A stretch of DNA of 64,000 nt from Myxococcota bacterium (GTDB taxonomy: Bacteria; Myxococcota_A; UBA9160; UBA4427): NCBI GenBank assembly GCA_028823175.1, contig JAPKBZ010000006.1, positions 1 to 64,000 on the forward strand, in the 5' to 3' direction. The notes under the pieces are model-generated. The model saw only the letters and a program-made list of their open reading frames with translations, ran no database searches and was not told the DNA's origin. Below are positions 27,100 through 36,038 of this stretch, piece by piece. Numbering within the stretch: position 1 is the first letter of the stretch; each line of letters begins with the position of its first letter. The position numbers were made by a program, and so were the translations under genes.

Positions 27100-28260
27100 G
27101 TGGATTTCAGCTGGGAGGATGAGTACGTCGAATTTCGCCAGGCCTTGCGAGAATTCATCGCCGAGCGGCGCACGCCGGAACTCCTCGAGGAATACGCCCG
27201 AACCTACGGGGGCGGCGGCGAGCTGATCCGCACCTTCCACGAAGCCATCCACGAGCGTGGCTGGATGCGGATGTGTTGGCCCAAGGAATATGGGGGCGAG
27301 GGCCGGGATATGCTCTACCAGTACATATTCGTCGAGGAGATGGAATATTGGGGCATGCCCTACGGAAACCTCACTTTTACCTCGATTGCGCCGTCGATTC
27401 TGGCCTTCGGGAGCGAGGAGCAGAAGCGCGCCTTGCTGCCCGGTATCTACCGCGGGGAGTATTGCTTTGCTCTCGGCTACAGCGAGCCCAACGCCGGCAC
27501 CGATCTCGCCTCCCTGCGTACCCGGGCCGAACTCGATGGTGACGAGTGGGTGATCAACGGCCAGAAGATCTGGACTTCCCTGGCCGATGTTTCAACCCAT
27601 CTCTGGCTGGCGGTGCGCACGGATCCCGCCGCAAAAAAACACGCGGGCATCTCCATCATGATCGTTCCCACCGAGACCGAGGGAATCACGATCCGCCCGC
27701 TGCCGACGCTCTACGGCGGGCATACGAACGAAACCTTCTACGACAATGTCCGGGTTCCGGTGGGCAGCGTCGTGGGTGGGGTCAATCAGGGTTGGCCCAT
27801 CGTCATGCACGCCCTCAATCACGAACGGGTCGGACTCGCCGCCACCGGCGCCCTGGCGCGGATCTACGATCAGTTGGTGGGGCACCTCGCTGAGGCGTGT
27901 CCCGAGAGGCTTGCCGATCCGGTGGTCCGCCGCCGGCTGGCGGAATTGCAGCTCGATCTCCGGGAGCATCGCGCCTTGGCGCTCCAGAATGCCTGGATCA
28001 TCTCCCGGGGCAGGACGCCCATCGCCGAAGCGTCGATGGCGAAGGTTTCGGGGACCGAGTTGCGAACCCGGTTGGCGAGCGCCGCCATGGATCTCCTGGG
28101 GCGCTACGGGGGGCTGAGCGCCGAATCCGGCGAGCACGCTCCTTTTGCGGGGCGCGCCGAATTCAATTTCAGGCTCTCGCCGATCTTTCGTTTCGGGGGC
28201 GGAACGAACGAAGTCATGCGTGACATCATCGCAGCCGCGGGCCTCGGTCTGGCTCGCTAG
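27100..28260 (+). CDS. Acyl-CoA dehydrogenase, subunit 1 of a paired enzyme
   Basis: A 386-residue flavoprotein that should oxidise an acyl-CoA to the 2,3-enoyl-CoA, passing electrons to ETF. Family motifs: GYSEPNAGTDLASL near residue 125, INGQKIWTS, and a C-terminal FRFGGGTNEVMRDIIA. The position that carries the catalytic Glu in MCAD-type enzymes (EGTSE/EGTNE) is Gly here. The base may instead be the Glu of NHERVG (isovaleryl-CoA-dehydrogenase-like position). Start is GTG 27100, two bases after the DUF35 stop. The next gene is a second ACAD, as in alpha2beta2 ChsE-type enzymes. Confidence 0.92.
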   Translation: MDFSWEDEYVEFRQALREFIAERRTPELLEEYARTYGGGGELIRTFHEAIHERGWMRMCWPKEYGGEGRDMLYQYIFVEEMEYWGMPYGNLTFTSIAPSILAFGSEEQKRALLPGIYRGEYCFALGYSEPNAGTDLASLRTRAELDGDEWVINGQKIWTSLADVSTHLWLAVRTDPAAKKHAGISIMIVPTETEGITIRPLPTLYGGHTNETFYDNVRVPVGSVVGGVNQGWPIVMHALNHERVGLAATGALARIYDQLVGHLAEACPERLADPVVRRRLAELQLDLREHRALALQNAWIISRGRTPIAEASMAKVSGTELRTRLASAAMDLLGRYGGLSAESGEHAPFAGRAEFNFRLSPIFRFGGGTNEVMRDIIAAAGLGLAR

Positions 28261-28271
28261 GAGGAGTGGGA

Positions 28272-29354
28272 ATGAATCTCGATTTCAGCGAAACCCAGCA
28301 ACTCCTCCAGGAAACCGTTTCCGGCTTTCTCGAAACCGAGGCGCCCTACGATCGCACCCGAAAGCTCGAGGCCGAGCAGGGCTGGGACGCCGAACTCTGG
28401 CAGCGCGTCTGCGAGCAGGGTTTTCTGGGTTTGGCCTTCGACGAAAGCCTTGGCGGGGGAGGGGGGAACCTCCTCGAACTCGGCCTCCTGGTCGAGGAAT
28501 TCGCCCGGCGGGCCGTCATGGTGCCGATTCTCGAGGTGGCGGTGGCCGGCCGGGCCCTGCAGGCGGATCCGGCCCTGGCCGGTGACTGGGTGCCCCGGGT
28601 TCTCGAGGGCGACGTGGTGCCGGTGCCTGCGATCCTTGAGTCGGCAGATGATTTCAAAAAAATAACGCTTGAGGTCGGTCCCGGCGGATTGCTTTCCGGG
28701 GCAAAATATTTTGTGGACTATGGACAACACGCGACCCATCACCTCGTCGCCGCCGTGGAGGGCGAAGACTCGGCCTTCTTCCTGGTGGAGACGGGGGCTG
28801 CAGGCGTTGAGTGTGAACCCCTGCTCTCGGTGGGGCGGACCCCGGTGGCCGTGGTCCGCTACTCCGGTGTCCCGGCCCAGCGCGTGGCGGCCGTCGGACA
28901 GGTCTCCGGGACCGTCGTACTCGCCCGGGCGCTGGCCGCTCTGCAATGTGTGGGATCAATGCAGACCTCCCTCGATATGACCGTTGCCTATGCGAATACC
29001 CGGGAGCAATTCGGCCAGCCCATCGGCCGCTTTCAGGCGGTTCGTCATCATTGCGCCAATATGGCGAGCCGAGTGGTGAGCGCTCGGCTTCTTGCCCTTG
29101 AGGCGCTGTCGGCCCTGGATCGCGGCGAGGATGCGGGGATCCGGGCGGCGGCGGCCAAGGCGGCGGCCTCGCGTTCGGCGCCCGAGGTTCTGATGCTCGG
29201 TCATCAGGTGCACGGCGGGAACGGGGTGATCGAGGAGAATGATCTCTATTTCTTTACGCTGCGGGGCAAAGAACGCTCGCTCGCCTGGGGAACCGTCGAG
29301 GAATGTCTCGCCGTGATGGCCGAGGATATTCCCCGGGAAGTGGAGTGGCTCTGA
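28272..29354 (+). CDS. Acyl-CoA dehydrogenase, subunit 2 of a paired enzyme
   Basis: A 360-residue, divergent ACAD. Its N-terminal domain begins MNLDFSETQQLLQETVSGFL. The FAD-binding middle is short and lacks the usual SEPxAGSD motif. The C-terminal helical domain keeps TREQFGQPIGRFQAVRH and LGHQVHGGNGVIEENDL. Loss of substrate-loop motifs fits a partner subunit in a heterotetramer such as FadE28-FadE29. ATG 28272 follows GGAGG by 8 bases and is 11 bp after subunit 1. Electrons probably go to the EtfAB encoded at 44.5-46.2 kb. Confidence 0.88.
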   Translation: MNLDFSETQQLLQETVSGFLETEAPYDRTRKLEAEQGWDAELWQRVCEQGFLGLAFDESLGGGGGNLLELGLLVEEFARRAVMVPILEVAVAGRALQADPALAGDWVPRVLEGDVVPVPAILESADDFKKITLEVGPGGLLSGAKYFVDYGQHATHHLVAAVEGEDSAFFLVETGAAGVECEPLLSVGRTPVAVVRYSGVPAQRVAAVGQVSGTVVLARALAALQCVGSMQTSLDMTVAYANTREQFGQPIGRFQAVRHHCANMASRVVSARLLALEALSALDRGEDAGIRAAAAKAAASRSAPEVLMLGHQVHGGNGVIEENDLYFFTLRGKERSLAWGTVEECLAVMAEDIPREVEWL

Positions 29355-29390
29355 GGCCCCCCGCTCTTCGCTGCCGAGGGGAAGGTTTCC

Positions 29391-31796
29391 TCAGCTGAGA
29401 ACGCCGTCGAGGACGAGCTGAATATAGTCGGCCTCGCTGAGTCCGAGCACTTCGCGCACGATCTCCTCATTGTGCTCGCCCCACATCGGTGCCCGAGAGA
29501 TCTGGTGCTCGACCCCGGCGAAGCGAATCGCTTCGCGGTCGACGGGGAAGTCGAGATCCGGCGCCAGGGGATGCTGGATCCGCTGGTAATGCGCGCGAAG
29601 TTGGGGGTCGCGTTCGTAGGTATCCCGCAGGTTTTCCACCGGCGCCGCGGCGATGCCCGCGGCCTGGAGCCTTTCTGCCAAGACGAAACGTTCATTTTCT
29701 GCCGTCCAACTCGCCATCAGGGCGTCGAGTTCGTCCTCGTTCTTCTTGCGGGCTGTGTGCTCGGCGAAGCGCGGGTCTTCGGCGAGTTCGGGGCGTGTCA
29801 TGGCGCGGCAGAGCGCGCGCCACTCTTCGTCGCCCTCCACCGCCAAAGCGATCCACTCGTCTTCTCCCTGGGCGGGGAAGAGGCCGTGGGGGGCGTAGGC
29901 GGGGTCGCGATTGGCCGAGCGTTGGGGCGCCTCCCGGGTATGGGCGTATTGCATCCACTCGGGGCCGACCAGGGAGAGCGTGCCCGAGAGTTGCGAAAGG
30001 TCCATGGCCCGGGCCTCGCCGGTCTGGTCGCGAAGGCGAAGCGCGGCCATTGTGCAGGTGGCCAGAAGGTAGGGGGAGGTAAAATCGGGGTAGGCGACGC
30101 CGTAGCCCCGAGGACGCTGATGGGGGAAGCCCATGAGCATGTTGAGCCCCGCGGCCCCCATGACGGCGTTGCCCGTGGTCGGCCGCTGGCTCCAGGGACC
30201 TTCGGCATGGGTGCCGGGTAGGTTGAGCAGCACGATGTCGGATTTGCGCGCACGCAGGGTTTCGAAACCGAGGCCCATACGGTCCAGGGCGCCGGGCCGG
30301 AAATTGTTGGTGACCACGTCAGCCTGGGCGATCAGATCGAGGATGATCTCCCGACCCCGAGGCGAGCTGAGGTCGAGGGTCAGCGAGCGCTTGCCCGCGT
30401 TGGCACCGTTGAAGAGCCCGCCGAGGTCCGCATGGGGCTCCCCGTCCGGCCCCGATTGTTTTCGCATGCCGTCGATACGGCGACTCGATTCGACCCGAAT
30501 CACATCGGCTCCGAAATTGGCGAGTAGCCGGGTGCCCAGGGGACCGGCCAGAACCCAACAGAAGTCCACCACCCGGATGCCGTCGAGGGCTTTGTAGGGA
30601 TCGAGGGCGGGGGTGGGGCTCGCCGATACGGGCGCCTTGGCCCGGGTGGTCTCGAGGACCCGCGCGCTGTCGGCGCCGAATGTCGGCGCCGAGCGAAGCG
30701 CAACGCCTCCGGTCACGGAGTCCACCGGACTGCGGGTAAAGCTGAATGTTTCCCCGAGAAGCTCGTGCTTCACGCCGACGAATTGCTGGTTCCCGCTGAA
30801 CTGAGGATGGTGCTCCATGCTGGGGAAATCCATAATGGGCAGGCAGATGGTCTCGGCCTCGGCGGCGCGGTCGGCGAACGCGTCCCGGTCGTAGCGCTCG
30901 GCGAGCTCGCGCAGGACCTGGGCGACGGGGTTGCCCTCTCGGGGCGCATAGATTTCGGCCCAATGATCGTCATCCGGAGAGAGTTGAGTGGGGGTCTTTG
31001 CCTCGATCGCCCAGTCCCGGAAGTTCGCGAAGCTCACCGGGCGAACGAGTAGGCCCACCCATCCCCCGTCCCGGCATTGCAGCGCATTGGAGAGGCCAGG
31101 CCGTCCGGGAATACGGCCGAACCACGACCAGAAAGTCGGGGTGGCGGACTGGATCGCCGCCATGCTGGCGGCTTCTTGGAGGGCGACTTCGAGGTGGGCA
31201 CCCGGGGCGCCTGACCCCCGCCTTTCCCGGGCGGTCAACGCCGCCATGATCCCGGTGGCTGCGGCCAGGCTCGCCATGGAGTAGGCCGGGCGTCCGCTGC
31301 CATGCCAGGGCGGACCCCGGCGCTCTCCGCAGAGCCAGAGCAGGCCGCTGGCGGCCTCGGCGACTAGGTCATTGGCCCGCCAATCTCGCCACTCGCCCTC
31401 GGGACCGAAGGGGGTGATCGAGGCGTGGATCAGGCCGGGGTTGAGCGCCTGGAGGACTTCGGGAGCCAGGCCCCGAGCCGCTCGCTCGGAGACCGGTGCG
31501 GTTTCGATCAGCACGTCCGCGCTGGCCACCAGACCACGAAAATCGTCTTGGTCCTCGGCGCGTGTAGGATCCAGGGCCACCGAGTGTTTGTTGGCGTTGA
31601 AGTAGAGATGCGCATACGCGCGCTCGGGGTCGGCTCGCTCGCCGGCGAAGGGGCCGCGATGTCGGATCGGCGCGCCCATCCCAGGCTCGACGAGGATGAC
31701 CTCGGCGCCGAGGTCCGCGAGCAGGCGGCCGGCGAAGGCTGCCGACGCATCGGCGAGATCGAGAACCCGGATGCCGGATAGAGCGCCGGCTTTCAC
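29391..31796 (-). CDS. Tandem-domain class III CoA-transferase (CaiB/BaiF fusion)
   Basis: An 801-residue protein with two complete CaiB/BaiF domains: about 1-385, starting LSGIRVLDLADASAAF, and about 400-801, starting LDGIRVVDFCWVLAGPLG. The family moves CoA between carboxylic acids by way of an aspartyl intermediate. The C-terminal half keeps the catalytic Asp (ARAMDLSQLSG). The matching N-terminal position reads HLEVALQEA, with Glu in place of Asp. The start is GTG 31796, overlapping the MaoC gene's stop as GTGA, so the pair is coupled. Single-domain family members are normally about 400 residues and dimerise; this chain would be a covalent dimer. Confidence 0.9.
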   Translation of the reverse strand: MKAGALSGIRVLDLADASAAFAGRLLADLGAEVILVEPGMGAPIRHRGPFAGERADPERAYAHLYFNANKHSVALDPTRAEDQDDFRGLVASADVLIETAPVSERAARGLAPEVLQALNPGLIHASITPFGPEGEWRDWRANDLVAEAASGLLWLCGERRGPPWHGSGRPAYSMASLAAATGIMAALTARERRGSGAPGAHLEVALQEAASMAAIQSATPTFWSWFGRIPGRPGLSNALQCRDGGWVGLLVRPVSFANFRDWAIEAKTPTQLSPDDDHWAEIYAPREGNPVAQVLRELAERYDRDAFADRAAEAETICLPIMDFPSMEHHPQFSGNQQFVGVKHELLGETFSFTRSPVDSVTGGVALRSAPTFGADSARVLETTRAKAPVSASPTPALDPYKALDGIRVVDFCWVLAGPLGTRLLANFGADVIRVESSRRIDGMRKQSGPDGEPHADLGGLFNGANAGKRSLTLDLSSPRGREIILDLIAQADVVTNNFRPGALDRMGLGFETLRARKSDIVLLNLPGTHAEGPWSQRPTTGNAVMGAAGLNMLMGFPHQRPRGYGVAYPDFTSPYLLATCTMAALRLRDQTGEARAMDLSQLSGTLSLVGPEWMQYAHTREAPQRSANRDPAYAPHGLFPAQGEDEWIALAVEGDEEWRALCRAMTRPELAEDPRFAEHTARKKNEDELDALMASWTAENERFVLAERLQAAGIAAAPVENLRDTYERDPQLRAHYQRIQHPLAPDLDFPVDREAIRFAGVEHQISRAPMWGEHNEEIVREVLGLSEADYIQLVLDGVLS

Positions 31797-32734
31797 CCCG
31801 GGCCGCCGCCGGCCAGGGGAAGGATCATCTTGCCCCTGAGCAGGGTGCGCTCTTCGCCCTCGACGCTGAGTTCGCAGCCGACCTGATCCCCGGTCACCTC
31901 GACGACCCGGGCGGAGGGCACGATATGGCTATCGGCGTAGGTTTGCCCGACCCAGCGGACGTCGAAATGGGCCCCGTGCAAGAGGCACTCGGGCCCCCAC
32001 ACCTGCATTAGCCGCGCCTGGAGAAAGGACAGGACATGCGACCCCCCGGCGATGGGAGCCGCCAGGCCCTCGCGTTTGGCCACCGCGGGATCGGTATGGA
32101 TGGGGTTGTCGTCTCGGCCGGCATCGCGTTGCTGCATCATGGCGAGGGTGACCTGGGCGCGCTCGCCCGTGATCACGTCGCCGGGCTGGGCCTCGGCCAG
32201 CCGATCGAGGCAGGGGTTATGCGTCGCCGCAGAGGCATCCGGGCCCGGTCTCGCATCGTCGTGCTCGGCGATGCCCTCGTAGGCGTCCTCGAGCCCGGGT
32301 TCGCGCCGGTAGGAGAGCAGCCCGGTGGTGCAACTCGAGACCAAGAGTCGGCCGTCCTCGCCGACGGTGGTCGATCGGGTGACGCCGTAGCGCCGCCCCT
32401 TGCGCGAGAAGCGTCCGATGGCTTCGCCTGTCACCCGCACGGGTTCGTCGATACGCATGGGGGCATGGAAGGTGACCTGTTCGCGGACCCAGACCCCGCC
32501 TTCGATGGCGCCTCGGATTTTTTGGCCTCCGCTTCGGGGGCGCCGAGGCTGGCGGGCCAAGAGATGAAGCGTCATGGCGGTGACGACATCCGGGGGAACC
32601 AAGCCGAGAGCGACCAGGGCCTTGACTCCATCGGCGTGGGGGCCGAGACCGAGGATCGATCCTTCGCAGACTCCGGCCGGAAGCGGGCCATCGACGGCGG
32701 TCAATTCTTGGGGCAGGGGGGGGCCACCGAGCAT
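31793..32734 (-). CDS. Double-hotdog MaoC-like enoyl-CoA hydratase
   Basis: A 313-residue protein with two hotdog halves. The second (about 165-313) carries a hydratase-2 motif, RDDNPIHTDPAVAKREG with GGSHVLSF, containing the Asp/His pair expected for catalysis. The first half lacks it and probably shapes the acyl pocket, as in eukaryotic-type and HtdX-like enzymes. Expected reaction: hydration of 2-trans-enoyl-CoA to the (3R)-hydroxyacyl-CoA. It is coupled to the tandem CoA-transferase by a 4-bp overlap and divergent from a crotonase gene. Confidence 0.85.
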   Translation of the reverse strand: MLGGPPLPQELTAVDGPLPAGVCEGSILGLGPHADGVKALVALGLVPPDVVTAMTLHLLARQPRRPRSGGQKIRGAIEGGVWVREQVTFHAPMRIDEPVRVTGEAIGRFSRKGRRYGVTRSTTVGEDGRLLVSSCTTGLLSYRREPGLEDAYEGIAEHDDARPGPDASAATHNPCLDRLAEAQPGDVITGERAQVTLAMMQQRDAGRDDNPIHTDPAVAKREGLAAPIAGGSHVLSFLQARLMQVWGPECLLHGAHFDVRWVGQTYADSHIVPSARVVEVTGDQVGCELSVEGEERTLLRGKMILPLAGGGPG

Positions 32735-32858
32735 AGAGGGAGCCTATCTCAGAGTGGCGCGCCCTGCGCCGGGATGCCTGCCCATTCCGGATGGGATCCA
32801 CTAGGGTTCCCGGCCAGGCGAAGAGCGGCCCGCTTCGAGCTGCAGAGGAGATTGAGCG

Positions 32859-33686
32859 ATGCCCGAGACAAACTCCCCCGAGCGCCACCTCTTGGTCGAG
32901 GAGGAGGACGGTGTCATGACCCTGATCATGAACCGCCCGGAGGCTCGAAATGCCCTGAGTCCCCAAATGCTGATTCAGCTCTGCGAAGCCTGGCATGAAT
33001 TTCGCGATCGCGACGACCTGCGGGTGGCGATCCTCACGGGGGCCGGGGAGACGGATTTCTGTGCGGGTGGAGACCTCAAGCTCACCATGCCCCTGATGAC
33101 CGGGGCGCGGAAGCCCGAGGATAAATGGGACCATCAGATCCTCGAAAATCCGGGCCAGTTTACCGACGCCATTTTGCGCGGCTTTGAGCTCTACAAGCCG
33201 GTGATCGCCGCGGTCAATGGGAACGCTCTAGGCGGTGGCACGGAGATGACCAATGCCTGCGATCTGCGGGTGGCCTCGGAGCACGCGGTTTTCGGAACGC
33301 CCGAGGCCCGGGTCGGCCTGCTCCCCGGCGGCGGTTCGATCAGCCGTTTGCCTCGGCAGATCCCCTGGGCGAAGGCCATGGAGATGCTGCTGATCGGTGA
33401 TCATTGGAGCGCCCGGGATGCCCTCGAAATGGGCTTGCTCAATTACGTGGTCCCCCACGCGCAGCTCCTTGCCAAGGTCCATGAACTCGCGGATAAGCTG
33501 GCGCGCAATGGACCGCTGGCGGTTCGCAAGATCAAGGAGGGCGTGATGCGAGGCAGCGGATTGAGTCTCTCCGAAGCCTTGAAGATCGAGGACGAGGTCT
33601 CCGCCACGGTGATGATGTCCAAGGACGCCCGGGAGGGGCCGCGCGCCTTCAAGGAAAAACGCGCTCCGCGCTTCACGGGGGAGTAG
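32859..33686 (+). CDS. Enoyl-CoA hydratase/isomerase (crotonase family)
   Basis: A 275-residue crotonase. The oxyanion-hole segment DFCAGGDLKL is near residue 68. The two catalytic-Glu regions read GNALGGGTEMTNACDLRVAS and FGTPEARVGLLPGGG. Both Glu positions appear kept, favouring hydratase activity over a simple isomerase. GAGGAG precedes ATG 32859. It is the first gene of a rightward run (crotonase, TrmH-like, CoA-transferase, MaoC-DUF35 fusion). Substrate unknown. Confidence 0.92.
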   Translation: MPETNSPERHLLVEEEDGVMTLIMNRPEARNALSPQMLIQLCEAWHEFRDRDDLRVAILTGAGETDFCAGGDLKLTMPLMTGARKPEDKWDHQILENPGQFTDAILRGFELYKPVIAAVNGNALGGGTEMTNACDLRVASEHAVFGTPEARVGLLPGGGSISRLPRQIPWAKAMEMLLIGDHWSARDALEMGLLNYVVPHAQLLAKVHELADKLARNGPLAVRKIKEGVMRGSGLSLSEALKIEDEVSATVMMSKDAREGPRAFKEKRAPRFTGE

Positions 33687-33689
33687 CGC

Positions 33690-34727
33690 ATGCGTCGCGG
33701 CTGGGGTCGCTGGCGAGGCTACATGGACGAGATCGAGGTGGTCATGCGCCAGGCCGCCGAGCGACTCGAGGAGGCCGAGCGACTGATCGCCGAGGCCTGG
33801 GAGCGCGGCCTTTGGCACAAGCGCCAGCGCGAGAGTGTCGAGACCGAGATTGTGCGCCGGGCCCAGGATATGCCCTTCCTCGGAGGGCTGATCGCGCACG
33901 CCCGCCAGTTGGGGGAGAACGAGCGTCTCGAGCCCCCGGATTTTATCGGCCGCCCCTGGCAGGAGGGAGAGGAGAGGGCCGAGTTGACTCCCGCCCTGCG
34001 TTTTCCCGAGCACCCGGAACTCGAGGCGGTGCGGCCCGTGGAGGGATCCGCCGCGCCGGCTCGGTTGAGGGCCGCCGAGCGGGCGCTCAGCGAGCGCAGT
34101 CGTTCCATGGTGGTGCTCCTCGATGACTTGGTGAATCCGCGCAACGCGTCCGCGGTGCTGCGCACCAGCGAGGCGTTGGGGGTGCAGGAGGTTCATATCG
34201 TTCAGCAGGAGGGCCGAGCGGATCTTGAGCGTACGGTGACCATGCTGGCCGAGCGCTGGCTCGATCTCTTCTGGTACCGGGATATCGAAGCAGCGGTCTC
34301 GGCCCTGCGCGCACGCGGTTACCGGATCCTGGTGAGCGACTACTCGTCCGGGGCCGAATCCCTGGAGGACGCTCCCCTGGCAGAACGGGTCGCCGTGGCC
34401 TTCGGGAGCGAGCAGCGCGGGGTCAGCCCGGCTCTACGCGCCGCGGCCGATGGCTTCTTCTTCCTTCCTTCGGTGGGCTTCACCTCGTATCTCAACGTCT
34501 CGGTGATGGCCGGCATTTCGCTTTATACCCTCGATCGGCGCATGCGGGCCGAGGGATTCTGGCGGGCCATCTCGGTCCAGGATCGAAGCCAGCTTCGACG
34601 GGCCTGGTACGCGGCCCTCGCCAAGGGAGACGTCCGGCGCGCCCGGGAGTTCAAGGGCTGGCTCGACAATCCCCCCGAGCCGGCCCCGGCCCGGGGCTCC
34701 GAGTCCGCCCGTCGCAGGGAAGAGTGA
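33690..34727 (+). CDS. SpoU/TrmH-family RNA 2'-O-methyltransferase
   Basis: A 345-residue protein. The C-terminal SPOUT domain (about 130-290) shows all three family motifs: NPRNASAVLRTSEALG, VAFGSEQRGVS, and LNVSVMAGISLY. The N-terminal 110 residues are helical and charged and do not look like the usual L30e-type RNA-binding domain; the last 50 residues are basic with a Pro/Ala-rich end. The likely substrate is tRNA or rRNA. It starts 3 bp after the crotonase stop, so a translation-related gene sits inside a catabolic operon. Confidence 0.88.
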   Translation: MRRGWGRWRGYMDEIEVVMRQAAERLEEAERLIAEAWERGLWHKRQRESVETEIVRRAQDMPFLGGLIAHARQLGENERLEPPDFIGRPWQEGEERAELTPALRFPEHPELEAVRPVEGSAAPARLRAAERALSERSRSMVVLLDDLVNPRNASAVLRTSEALGVQEVHIVQQEGRADLERTVTMLAERWLDLFWYRDIEAAVSALRARGYRILVSDYSSGAESLEDAPLAERVAVAFGSEQRGVSPALRAAADGFFFLPSVGFTSYLNVSVMAGISLYTLDRRMRAEGFWRAISVQDRSQLRRAWYAALAKGDVRRAREFKGWLDNPPEPAPARGSESARRREE

Positions 34728-34769
34728 ACCCCTCAAGGCGGGCTACCATTGCGGTTCAGGAGGAAGTGC

Positions 34770-36038
34770 ATGTCAACGTATAAGTCGGCCCCGGCGAGAG
34801 GCGGCCCGCTCGACGGCATCCGGGTGCTGGAGGTGGCGACCTTTGTCGCTGCGCCCGCCGCGGGGGCGCTGCTCGCCGAACTCGGCGCCGAGGTGATCAA
34901 GCTGGAGGTGCCCGCCGGCGAGTTGTTGCGCCATACCCGGCCCCGGCACAACGGCTTCCGCTCGGATTTCGAGGGCTCGCCGCAATTCGAGATGGAAAAT
35001 CGGGGCAAACAATCCCTCGCCCTGGATCTCAATAACCCCGCCGCCCGGGCCGCGTTGCTCGAGGTCATCGACGGGGTTGATGTGGTGCTCACCAACATGC
35101 TTCCCGGCCGCTGTCGGCGTTTTGGGATCGACCCCGAGAGCTTGCGGGAGAAGCGCCCGGAACTGATCTACGCCTCCCTCACCGGCTACGGGAATAAGGG
35201 CGACGAGGCCGATTCTCCGTCCTTCGACTACGCGGCGCTTTGGGCGCGCACGGGCATGATGGATCTCACCCGGGACCCCTCGGCTCCGCCGGCGTTCCTG
35301 CGACCCGGGGTCGGGGACCATTCGGCAGCGCTCTCCCTGGTCTGCGGGATTCTCGCGGCTCTGCGGGTCCGAGATGCCGGAGGCGGGGGGCAGGTTGTCG
35401 ACGTTTCCCTGCTCCAGACCGGTCTCTATCTCCAGGGCAACGATCTCTCCCAGACCCTGGCCACGGGCAATCCCGCGCCCATGCACGACCGCTCGGCGCC
35501 CCGCAATCCGCTCTGGAACCACTACGAGACCCGGGACGGCCGCTGGGTGATGCTGGTGATGATCGAATCCGGCCGCTACTGGCCGAGCTTTACCCGGGCC
35601 ATCGGCCGCCCGGAACTCGAATCCGACCCGCGCTTCGTCGGGCCGGTGGAACGCTATCGCCAGAACCGCGAGCTCGCCGAGATCCTTGATGCCGTCTTCG
35701 GCGCCCACACCCTGCTTGAGTGGGAGCAGAAACTGGCGGGCCATTCGGTCATCTGGGCGCCGGTGAGGCGCTTGGAGGAAACCCGGGACGACCCCCAGAT
35801 TCAGGCCATGGGGTATTTTCGCACGGTGGAGCATCCCGAGTTGGGAGCCTTTGAGACCGTGGGGCCGCCCCTGTCCATGTCGGCGCATCCGATGCCTTCG
35901 AATGCCCCGGCCCCTGGGCTGGGTGCGGATTCGTCGGCAGTGCTTCGGGCCGCGGGCCTGGACGAGGCAAAAATCGAGGCGGCGCTCTCGGCGCCCGGTC
36001 GGGAGAGTGAGAGCGTGACGAAAGAGGGAGAGGCATGA
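34770..36038 (+). CDS. Class III CoA-transferase (CaiB/BaiF family)
   Basis: A 422-residue enzyme. It begins with LDGIRVLEVATFVAAPAAG and has the CoA-loop-type segment ENRGKQSLALDLNN. The catalytic Asp lies in GQVVDVSLLQTG near residue 215. It should transfer CoA between acids in the degradation pathway. AGGAGG is 6 bases before ATG 34770. Its stop overlaps the start of the MaoC-DUF35 fusion (ATGA), so the two are translated together. Confidence 0.93.
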   Translation: MSTYKSAPARGGPLDGIRVLEVATFVAAPAAGALLAELGAEVIKLEVPAGELLRHTRPRHNGFRSDFEGSPQFEMENRGKQSLALDLNNPAARAALLEVIDGVDVVLTNMLPGRCRRFGIDPESLREKRPELIYASLTGYGNKGDEADSPSFDYAALWARTGMMDLTRDPSAPPAFLRPGVGDHSAALSLVCGILAALRVRDAGGGGQVVDVSLLQTGLYLQGNDLSQTLATGNPAPMHDRSAPRNPLWNHYETRDGRWVMLVMIESGRYWPSFTRAIGRPELESDPRFVGPVERYRQNRELAEILDAVFGAHTLLEWEQKLAGHSVIWAPVRRLEETRDDPQIQAMGYFRTVEHPELGAFETVGPPLSMSAHPMPSNAPAPGLGADSSAVLRAAGLDEAKIEAALSAPGRESESVTKEGEA

